This document shows, piece by piece, positions 36,753 through 48,700 of a stretch of DNA of 64,000 nt. Position 1 is the stretch's first letter, and each line of letters starts with the position of its first letter. This DNA is from Anodontia alba (taxonomy: Eukaryota > Mollusca > Bivalvia > Lucinida > Lucinidae), in the NCBI GenBank assembly GCA_964016985.1, contig OZ024825.1, forward strand, positions 3,779,501 through 3,843,500, given 5' to 3'. A model generated the notes under the pieces. That model had not been told where the DNA came from. It saw only the letters and a program-made list of their open reading frames with translations, and searched no databases. Position numbers and translations under genes: made by a program.

Positions 36753-39700
36753 GTCTGAAGCTGGAAATATACAGAACTCATAGTCATAGCTCTTGATGAG
36801 GTGCTTTTTCAATCCAAAAGTATTAATAATTTTCCTATTTCTCCACAAAAACATATGTTGTGGGTAGTCATTAGAAGCACCTTTCTGAGGCGCTTCTAAA
36901 GAGTACCCACAACATACGTTTTTGTGGAGAAATAAGAAAAGTATTTACCTTATACCCCCTCCTATCTAGACTATACATAGGGAAATAAGTATTTATGAGC
37001 CATGATTTGATAGTGTAAATTATTAGTGTTATATCCAGAATATTGTTATAATGAAAAGTGTTATAAGGAGGCTCCAGTGCAGTCATTATATCTCGTGATA
37101 AGGTGCTTTTCTTTCAATTCAAAAGTTTTGATATTTTTCTTATTTCTCCACAAAAACGTTTGATGTGGGTACTCATTAGAAGGGCCATGGGGAGGTGCTT
37201 CTGATGAGTACCCACAACATATGTTTTTGTGGAGAAATAAGAAAAATATTTACCTGTTACCCACTCTTATCTGGAGCTATGGTAGTTATACAGCCTGGCT
37301 CTTGCCAGTCACTTCTATATTTGTACATAGCTCAGATAAGAGGGAATATCCACATTTAATCCACAGAACACTTCTAATTAGTACCCACAACATATGTTTT
37401 CGTAGAGAAATTAGAAAAATATCAGTTCTTTTTAGTTAAAGAAAGTGCCTTATCTGCAGCTATGTATGTAGCCTTGTTCAAAGCCATAGCTACAGATAAG
37501 AGGGGGTATCCACATAATATTTTTCTTGTTTCTCGACGAAAACATATGTTGTGGGTACTCATTAGAAGCGCCTTGCCGAGGCGCTTCTAATGAGTACCCA
37601 CAACATATGTTTTCGTCGAGAAATAAGAAAGATGTCAGCATTTTTCGGATGAAAAAAGTGCCTTATCTGTTGCTATGAAAGCTGTAAGTTTGTAGCCCAG
37701 AAAGAGATAGCATCAGTTAGAAATGTAGGGACTCTTACATGCAGACAGATGGATAGGATAATATTATCCCCAACCTGTTTTAGAATAGATGCAGGGATAA
37801 ACAAAAATGGTTTGAAAGTACTGTGGTAATCACAAGCTTTGATTCACTTGCTGCTCATTTGGACTCTCAATGATCAGGAAGTTTTTAAAGCAGTCTTTGA
37901 AAAAAAAGCAGGAGTGGTTATACTGGATTTGCCCTGTCCTTCTGTCATTCTCTGCTTCTGTCAGCTGTCTTTCTGTCCCTCCGTCAATCCGTAGCCACTT
38001 CATATGAAAATTTTGGATAGTGAGTAGACGATCGTGTATACCGAAATCATGATGCAACTGGTTATTTGTTCCTTTATTTCTCTATTTTTTATACCCCCAG
38101 CATACGAAGTATGCCTAAGAGGTATATAGTTTTCGTTCGTGTTAGTCCGTTTGTCTGTCCGTCCGTCAGTCCTTCCTTCCGTCCATCCGTCCATTAATCC
38201 TTTCTATAACCAAGTTTTACTTCGAAGTTTTTTTATTACTTATAACTGCAGCCACTGATCAAAAACTTTTCATATTTGGTATGGGGGTACCTGGGAGGGT
38301 TGTCTTCCATTCTACATCTATGGATCCCTGGGTCATGCCCCAGGGCGGGGCTAGAGGTAAAAAACTAGGACACCCCAATAAAGTAGTATATTGCAGTTTG
38401 TTTATACAAACAACCTCTTATTAAAGAAGGATGGGCATCAGACATGTTTATCACATCAATATTCATTGTAATAAGGTCAAGGTCATTGTGACCTTATTTT
38501 CATGCTTCAGTGATTTTGACATATTTTGAAGCCAATTTCATGGATTAATGCCGCAATGAAGTAGTATGTTGCAGTTTGTTTATACAAACAATTCTTAAAG
38601 AAGGATGGGCATCAGACATGTTTATCACATCAACATTCAGTGTAATAAGGTCAAGGTCATTGTGATCATATTTTCATGTTCCAGCGATTTTGCCTTATAG
38701 CTTGAAGACTATTTCATGGATTAATGTGATACATGGAATATTGGTCCTATGTGACACCACGATTGACAGCATAACAAATGTAGGTCATCTTGACCTATAT
38801 TTCATGGTCCAGTAATTTTGCCGCATATCTTGAATGTTAATTGATGTATGAACATCATTATTTGGGATTATGAATTAATATGGTCCAACAGTTGACCTGA
38901 AAGTAAATGTAGGTCACTGTGACCTATATTTCATAGTCCAGTGATTTTATGTTACATCTTGAAGACAATTTGATGTATTACTATCATATTTTGGGATTAT
39001 ATGACCTATATTTCATAGCTCTGTGATTTTGTCTTATATCTCCCACTGTTTGATACCTAAATGTCATATTTACATATAATGACACAGTGTGACCTAAACT
39101 TTCACCTCAAGGTAAATATAAATCAGTATGACCTATTTTCATGGTCTAGTGATTTTGCTTAATATCTTTAAGATTATTTAATGGATTAACATCATAGTTG
39201 GTACAATGCATCAGAGGGACCATCAGATTAATTTCTCAAGTATGTGTAGGTCAGTGACCTATATTTTATGGCCTAGCATAATGCTTCATGTCTTGAAGAC
39301 TATTTACTCCAGGAAAGTTGTACTTGGGATGATAAATCATTGTAAACTATATCTTGCCGTATATCATTGTCATTAACTTTAAAATATTTTATAATTAAGA
39401 AATGGCGCCGGCCGGGGGTATTCGTGACCCTCTGGGCACTTGCTCTAGTTTTGTTTTTTGTTGTTGTTTTTTTGTTTGTTTTTTTTTTCTTTTGTTGCTG
39501 TCTCCAGTTTTCAGATACTGAAATGTCTTTCTCCTCTGATAACGCTATAGTGGAGCTGTAGCTGGATCCTCTGACAGCTCAGACTGCTGTTGTATTGTAT
39601 GTTGATTTATCTTTGTATACAGTAACACCTGTGTAAGAGAGCCACCTTCGAGACTGACTTTAAGTAGTGGTGGATGTGGATAAAGTTGTCTGTCTTATAA

Positions 39701-42700
39701 AGGTACATGTCATGTAATTTTGCTAGCAAAATTACATGACATGTACCTTTATAAGACAACCATCTTTCCACATCAACCACGAAGGTCAATTTCAAAGGTC
39801 GCTGTCTTACACAGGTTTTACTATATTTCTGTTGCAGATAGTATAGAGGCCAATGTGGAACATGCAGAAATACATGTTCAAGAAGGAACACAGCAACTTA
39901 GCAAGGCTAGAAATTACCAGGTTTGAGTTAAATTTTACTTTTGCTGTTGTCTTAGATGTTATTGTTGTTGTTGTTCTAAAAGTGGGTAATTTGAGCTACT
40001 GAGGGTTAATCATAGCAGCATTTGGTTACAAATGTGCTAATCTTCATCAGTCAGGTTTGAGAAAGTTACCGTTTACTTGCCAAAACTTGGTGATTCTCTT
40101 GGGATGCTCTGGTTTTCCCAGTTAGGCCAAATAAAAAGTATGTGTATTTTGGGTTAGATTGTTAGAAAAATGTAGATAGGGTAGTAGGGATTATTATTTT
40201 TTTACATTTTAGCTCGCCTGGACAAAGTCCAGGAAGAGCTATTGCACTACCCCATACGTCAGCATTGGTGTCCACAGTTACTTTAAAGTTTTTTAAGAGT
40301 GTGTATTTTCCAGACCATTTGATAGATTTAGTTCATATTTGGTATGATGATAGATATAGTTCCTAAGTTTTATTCAGCAGTACCCCAGCCCATTACCTCA
40401 ACTTCAAGGTCATGGACCTAGAAATATTTTAATGTTAAATTTTTTTTAAGAGGTCATATTTTCCAAACTATACAATGGATTTTGTTCATATTCGGTATGA
40501 AGTTTTATTCAGCAACACCCTGCCATTGCCTATGACCTCAAGGTCAAGGTCACAGACTTAAAAATTTTATATTAAAGTTTTTTAAAAGCTTATATTTTCC
40601 AAACCATGTGATGGATTTTGTTCATAATTGGTATGATGATAGATACAGGTCACAGAATTTTATTCAGCAATACCCCCTGCCCATGCCCATGGCCTCAAGG
40701 TCGAAGTTAAGAACTTGGAAATTTTATATTAAAGTGTGTTAAGAGCTCATATTTTCCAAACCATACAATAGATTTGGTTTATGTTTGGAATGATAATAGA
40801 TACATGTCCAAAGTTTTATTCATCATCACCCCCACCAATGCCTATAATCTCAAGGTCAAGGTCACAGACTTAGAATTTTTATATTTGATCCCTGATAATG
40901 TCAAATTCATGACAACGAATGATCAAATCATAGCACAAGACATCCTATCAAGAGCTAAAATGCCATAACATTTCCTCTTACCATAATGATCCTAAGTATT
41001 GGAACAGATAGGCCTAAGCAAACAGTGCAGAGCCAGATCAGACTGATCCTAAAGACTAGTCTGATCAGGGTCTACACTGTTTGCAATTCTATCTGCACCT
41101 TTGGACTCATAATATCTCTCCAATTTTAGGTGAGCTATGCTGTCTACTGACAGCTCTTGTTGTTTATGAGCATCATAACTATCAAATATATTTGGACTCG
41201 GCAGCGTAATTCACATAAAATTTTACCAAGTAAATAAGTGAATTTCAGAATTGATACAATCAGATCCCCACCGAGGTCGGCAACATTCTTTCGTGGAGAT
41301 TGATCATGAAATATTTTCTACGGTCATTCTCTCCCTTCCGCTGATTCAAGAAGTTTCTGGCGAAAGAATGTGCACAATACTGGTTAACGGCTTAGAGGAC
41401 TAAGCCTGCCCAGTAAACGTGTGGTTAGGTAAACTGACCGCACTCCACATGACCCCTTGGGTTGATTGGGCCGTAAAACCTCAACACAAACAAAAGGTAG
41501 GGTAGGGTTACCCTAAATGGACACTTTTGTTTGTTTGGCCTCATTCAGATAAGGGATCTGCCACAAAGTTCAGTGCCTAAAGCATGATTAAATGGCAATA
41601 AATGGGTAACACTGACTTTTTCAGAACAAAGTAGTCCAATAAGGTCTACAATGTCTAAAGGGACAGTCTTACATTGCTTCAGATTAGAGGGGGTATCCAC
41701 ATACATGTACAGTAAACTCTCATTATCTCAAACTCCAAGGGACCAGGGCCCGGTTGTTCAAAGCATTGTTAGCTTAACGAGCTCGTTAAGGGTCATTTCG
41801 TTAACTGTTTTAGCGGATTCAATACACAATATTCTGATATTTTTTGCTGAAAAAATGTGAGTAGCTTTTGCACTGCAAAAGCTACTCACATTTTTTCAGC
41901 AAAAAATTTCAGCATATTTGCGTATCACTTGATGTAAATTTTAACGAATCGTTAGCTAACGACATCGTTAGCTTTGAACAACTGGGACCAGAATAATTGG
42001 TTTGAGATAGCAGTTGTTAATAAGGAGTGGAAATGTAAGGAACATATAGCAAGCTGAACAAGTATTGTCCATTGTTTTGTTTGACTTAAACAGCAGTTTG
42101 AGATAATGAGAGTCAGCTGTAATATTTTTTTTATTTCTTCATGAAAACATGTTGAGGGTGCTCATTAGAAGGGCCTCAGCGAGGTGCTTCTAATGAGTAC
42201 CCACAACATATGTTTTCATTTAGAAATAAGAAAATACCATTGATTTTCAGTTGAAAAAAAAAGCGTCTTATCTGGAGAGATGATCTTAATAAGGCTATAA
42301 ATGGCTTTTTTTAACCTTGTATGTTAATTCTGTGGATGACTTGTGTTGTGAATCTTGTACTTTGTTATATTGTTTATTGATTGCTCTTTGTTTGCATTAA
42401 GTTCTTGTTTTCATTAATTGCACAAGAAATAGCCTTGATGACATAGGCAGATCAGCATTCATCATGGGGTATCCACATAATAATTTTGTCACACCTGCAT
42501 TAACCCATTGTAGTCGGGATACCCGTAAAAGGGTACTTGGCAAACAGTGCAGACCCAGATCAGACGCTGCAGAATGCAGCGTCTGATCAGGGTCTCCACT
42601 GTTTGCAAATAGTTTAGCCATTTTTCTCTAGGAATATCTAAATCTCATAGCAAGACATACCTAAAATTAAAATTGGACTTTTCCAATATATAGTGTGGGA

Positions 42701-45458
42701 GGGTCTATTTAGTATACAATGGGTTAACATGGACAACTTAGGCATGGAAGTTTCCGTCCATCAGTTTGTTTGTATGTGTACTTACATCCACACTTGTGTC
42801 TACCCCAGCATCCACCCTAGTGTGCTGGCCTAGATGGCTCAGGGGGATGCATGTCCATCTGGTGATCAGGAGGTTGTGGGTTAATCCCCGTCCAGTCTGG
42901 CAACATTCTTTCATGGAGCTTGATCATGAAATATTTTCTACGGCCATTTTCATTTCTACTGACTCAAAAAGGGCAGTTGTCAGTTTCCTATGGCATAAGG
43001 GCACATTTTCATGTTACACATGTGTTGTAACAAAGTCTGCCAATTTCTGTATTCAAAATAACCCTCGAAGTGCTAATCTTAACTTCAGCAGATGACATCT
43101 TGATTTTATTAAGAAAAGAAGGCTTTACATTTCATGTGAATCATCTGCTTAGATTTAGAAGTGTCTAATTGTCCAAGTGGTTAGCATGTCTGACTTCAGA
43201 TCACTGGGTCCTGGGTTTGAATCCCGCCGGAGGCAGAATTCAGCTTAGGACTGTATGGCCCTTCAGTGCACAGAGCCTTCATTATCCTCTTCCCATTATC
43301 TCCATTTGACTTAAATAATGTTGAAAGGGACATAAAAAGCCAAACCATCATCATCTAAACAGGATTTACATGAAATGTCAAGCCATATTTTCTCCAGAAA
43401 ATAAAAAAAAATTACATGCTGATCTGGAGCAATGAAACCCCTTATTAATATTTTGTGCATGAATGTTATAACCCCTCAACTTCACATGACTAAAATTTTG
43501 CATGAACTGCACTAGAACTACTACTGTTCTTTCAACATCTTTTAGAAAGTGGTTGTTTTGCTTGACGCTTTACACAGAAGTAAATTTGCAAACTTTTTTC
43601 ATGATTTAATGTAAAACTATTTGTCGTAACTACCTATGCCCAAAAACTTTTATTCTAGTCATTGGTTTTAAAAAAATCAAATATTTTCACTTTTTCCCCC
43701 ACAGTAAAAGTGAATGCAAATTATACAGAAATCTGTAGGGTAGGTAACTTGAAGGCAGACTTTCAACAAGTTGGGCTTGTTAAATTTTCCTGAAATATTC
43801 ACAATATTGTTGAGAAACATCAATAATTCAAATTAAGCAAAGAAAAATAAAAACTGATTTCCGAGACAAAAATCCCTTTATTTTTGTATATACTTTATAG
43901 AATTTGCATAGGTCAGACCAACTTTTGGTTGTAAATTTAATTTTACTGTACATATTTGAGAACAAAAACCAGTAGCAGAAAAGACAAATGGTTTCTGATG
44001 AGATATGGTCAATCAGAACAAAATATTTTCATTTAAAAAAAAAAATGCCAAGCGAAAAGCGTAAGTCCGAGAGATGTCGAAAGGATAGTAAATGTGTTTT
44101 CAAGATGTAGTTGATGGTCTGCTGAAGTTGTATCGCTTAAATGTATCGCTTAAATGAAAATAAAAAATCATTTGAAGGTTGATGATAAGCAGTTTATTCA
44201 GTCGAATTCTTGGTCTTATTTTTCCACAAGATCGTAATGGGATTTCATTAGAATCTCTCAGCAATATGATTCTAATTAGATAACTAAAGCAAACATTATC
44301 ATGATGAAGTAAAAAGTTGCTAAAGTTTATTTTCCCCTCTCCCATGCAAATAAGAGGGCGAACTGTTTTCATGCTGTCCATCTGAATCTCTTTCAATCCC
44401 CTCAATATCTTCAGAAACATTTGGTTTGCGTCTGTTTTGCATGTGCACTGATGCTAATAAATTAAGAGTTAGATTGTTAATGTGTATCAACAGAATTATA
44501 GTCCCTGTTTGACTTAAAATAAATGTTTCAGCTTAAGTTAAAATCTTCAGAAAGAAGGGATGGATATTAATAACATTTTTGCATGTGTATTGATTGTAAT
44601 AAGTTCTATTGCAATATTACTACCCAGCCTTTTTGTTAGTTTTCATCATGACAGCCTCTGTATGAAGTCAGAAATTCATTTACAATCAGTAGTTTTTAGA
44701 ATTGATAGATTTTGATCACATTTTGCATATGAACATTGTTGTGTACACTCTTTAGAAGTACACATGTAAGCATATGATTGATTTTGTTCATATTTAGTAT
44801 CATGATAGATACAGGTCCAAAGTTTTATTCAGCAATACCCCTGCCCATGCCCATAACCTCAATGCCAAAGTTAAGAACTTAGAAATTTTATATTAAAGTG
44901 TTTTAAGAGCTGATATTTTCCAAACCATACGATAGATTTGGCTCATATTTGGAATGATAGATACAGGTCCAAAGTTTTATTCATCATCACCCCACCCATG
45001 CCTATGACCTCAAGGTTATAGTCACAGACTTAGAAATTTTATGGTTGATCCCTGATAATATCAAATTCATGACAACAAATGACCAAACCATAGCACAAGA
45101 AGTTCTATCAAGAGCTAAAATGCCATAACAGTTCCTCATACCGTAATTATCCTAAGTATTGGGATAGATAGGCCTAAGCAAACAGTGCAGACCCAGATCA
45201 GACTGGTCCTAAAGAGCACCCTGACACTCCAGTCTCTCCCAATTTCCAAGCGAGCTATGCTGTCTGCTGACAGCTCTTGTTGTCCAGATGGATATATTTT
45301 CTAATTTCTTTAGGAAAGCCTATACTGTGTATTCATCAGAATGGCCTCTCTGAGATGATTCTGAATAATCAGAATATTCAGTTTCTTGCAGAAACAAACA
45401 AACAAAAAAAAAAGCAACACATTTTAGAGGGAAAAAAAAGCTTCTTATCCAGAGCTTC

Positions 45459-45498
<40 letters not shown>

Positions 45499-45666
45499 TG
45501 GAACCTCGATAATTCAGAGTCCAAGGGACTAAACATTTTTGTTTGAATTTTCGAGACTTTGAATAATTGAAGGTTAAAATGCATACATATATTTCAGTTG
45601 GGACTTCAAAATGATTTTGAATTATTGAGAATTTTGAATTATTGGAGTTTGAATTATCGAGGTTCT

Positions 45667-45723
<57 letters not shown>

Positions 45724-48700
45724 CTGCGTTAGCATGGGCAGCTTAGGCATGCAAGTTTTTGTCTGCTCATTCATTCGTGTAGTTAATGTCCACCCTAACA
45801 TTCACCCTAAATGAAGTCTCTAACTGTAAAACTTCACGGTTAGTTTCACTTCATTGATTACCTTATCTCACTGAGCTAAACAAGGATGACAACTCACACT
45901 CTTCTGGTGCTTGTTTTCACATTTTAGTACGCAGGTGTGACATAAACTGCAACAAAGTTCTTTATTTTTGGTACTGATCACAAGGCGTCTGCATGTGTGA
46001 TACTTTCATTTCACAGTATCTCATGATCCTGTAATTAGATTCTTACCAAATTTGCATAGATCTGTCATTTGGACTAGATGATGAACTGGATAGGTTTTGG
46101 TGACCTTTACCTTATTTTCAGGGTCACTGCGTGACTACAACCTTCAAATCTAAGCAATGGTGCATTTGTACTGTAAAATCAGTTGGGGGAGTGGGAGGGG
46201 GGGGGGGGGGTGGCATCTGCTTTCTTTGAAAGCCCCATTCTTGTTTCTCCACAAAAAAAACATACGTTGTGGGTACCTCACCAAGAAATATGAAGTGCCT
46301 CACCAAGAAATAAGAAAAATATCCATACTTTCTTGGTGAAAGAAAAAAGCATCTTATTTTGATATTTGTGTGTAAAACCTAGCTTGACAGATTGTTTTTA
46401 TTTTTAGTTTTGGTTTATAGTTTACACTTCGTTTATTTACCCATTTTAGTCTGGAGATCCCCAGAAGGGTAATGGGCAAACAGTGCAGACCCAGATCAGA
46501 TGCCGCAGAATGCGGGTCTCCACTGTATGCAAATACTTTAGTCATTTTTCTCTAGCATGACATAACTAAAATTGAAATTGAATTTGTCCAATATATAGTG
46601 TGGGGCGGGTTTATTCAGTCTAAAGTGGGTTAAACTAATAACTTTTCTTGTTTAGTTCCTTGCCATTAATTCACATTATTTGTTTTGTTTCACTGTTTTA
46701 ATTTCAGTCAAAAGCTCGCCGAAAAAAGTGCTGCCTTATTGTGGTTTTGCTCGTAATTTTAGCAGTAGTAGGAATAATTATTGCCATTGTTGTCACGCAG
46801 AACAACTAATTGTCATTTCAGGTAGTGTTATTTTTATGTCTATTAATTCTCATTTTATTTTTTTTTTTTTTTTTTGTAATGTCCATTCTGTTGTATTTCT
46901 TACTACCCCCCACCTGAGTGATACGCATGTATTTACAGCAGTTACAACTGAGCAAATATATCTCCAGGTAAGAGGGAGTATCAGGTAAGTATTTTTCTTA
47001 TTTGTCCACGAAACCATGTTGTTTTCTCATTAGCTGAGGTGCTCCTAATGAGTACACATGATAAATGTCCTAAAATTTTGTACACCAAAGTGACTGACAA
47101 AATGGCATACACAAACAATGCAGACCCAAGTAGCAGTCTGATCACGGTCTACGCTGTTTGCAAACCCACTAAGTATTTTAAGAAACAACTGCATTAAAAG
47201 CACGAGTTAGGCCAAAAAAGTATGGAATAAAGCGTTTCAAATTTTAGGACAATTACCATATGTTTTTGTGGCCAAATAAGAAAATTATTAATATGGTTGA
47301 AAAAAGCTTTCTGATCTGAGTCTGTGTGAGTAAGTAATATTAATAATTGGGTCAGTGTCGGAAAATTGAAAGAGAAGTTTGTATCAAAACTAAAGGTGAA
47401 CATTTCCTTGACAAATTTGTAACTTTTAATAAGTGACTGGTCACTTTCTTTAACCAGTGTGTCCATCATTTCAGAGGATTTGATAGACGTGTCGTTAAAT
47501 TAAACCATCTTTGCAAAACCTGTACTTTACAATGGCATTTCCACTATTGAAAAGAAAAACAGAGATAAATTGGCATATTAATAGGAATGGATTCATCTTA
47601 AAAGGAAATAACTCTGACATAGAATTATTTAAATCTTCTTCACATCAGGAGCTATTTTTAAAGGAAAGAATTTGTTCCCTCTAGGTTTTATCCAGTTTGT
47701 TCCCTTTAGGCTGAACTCCACAAAAATAAAATTCATTCCTATAAAAGTGGGCATTTTCTTTCAAAAGTTAGGGGCCAAGCCCAAATTTTTGGGGCCGTGG
47801 ACAACTTGGCTGCTGTTAACCCTTGTCATGCCAAGCCGGATATATCCTGCCTTTGCAAACAGTGTAGATCCAGGTCAGTTGGCTTCTGAAGAAGCCAACT
47901 AATCTGGATCTGCACTGTTTGTCATTAAGTATGTTAATTTATAGCAACACTCCAGATAAAGCCAACTGATTGGCTGAAAATTAGAAGAAGGTGTGGCATC
48001 TTATTAGCAGGACAAGGTTAATTTCCATCCCTGCATGAGTTTGATGATAATTTTGCACCAGCCAGCATGAACTGCATGCTTGCTTGCCCTGTGCATAAGT
48101 AGCTGTACACTGATACTGCAAAAGATAACCTTTTAACCTTTACCTTACTCTGGGCTAATTCTGCAGATGACAAATTGATGATATTTTTCTTATTTTTCCA
48201 GAAAGCCATATTAGACATTTCATGCAAATAATCTCCAATGGAGACAATTTGCATGTAATGTCAAATCCTGTTTTCTCTTAAAAAGAAAAATATTTCAATT
48301 TAGCATCTGCTGAAAATTTTACCTAGAGTACTAAGCATTAAACTCACTGATATTGATAAACGCCACACAAATCTTATGGCTGCTACATTTAACCCATTTA
48401 TGACTAGCATCACAGAAAAGAGACATTGGCAAACAGTTTAGATGCAGATCAGGTGCTGCAGGATGTGGCATTTTATCTGGGTCTACACTGTTTGTGTCAG
48501 ATACAGGAATTTCTATAAAATGTGGTAATAGTAAAAGCAATCCAGAGATCCCTTCTATTTGAAAGGGACCAGTCCATTTTAATCACTAAATAATTACTGG
48601 TTCATCCATTATTCCAAATTTTATTTTTGTTTAAATCAGGCTTTTGTCAATTAAATTTTGTACTGAAAATCAGAATCAAAGACAGTACAGTACAGATCTC

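Noticed and set aside
46861..46876. T-run after exon A as a transcription terminator
   Set aside because: Homopolymer runs are common across the window, and T-runs do not terminate RNA polymerase II.
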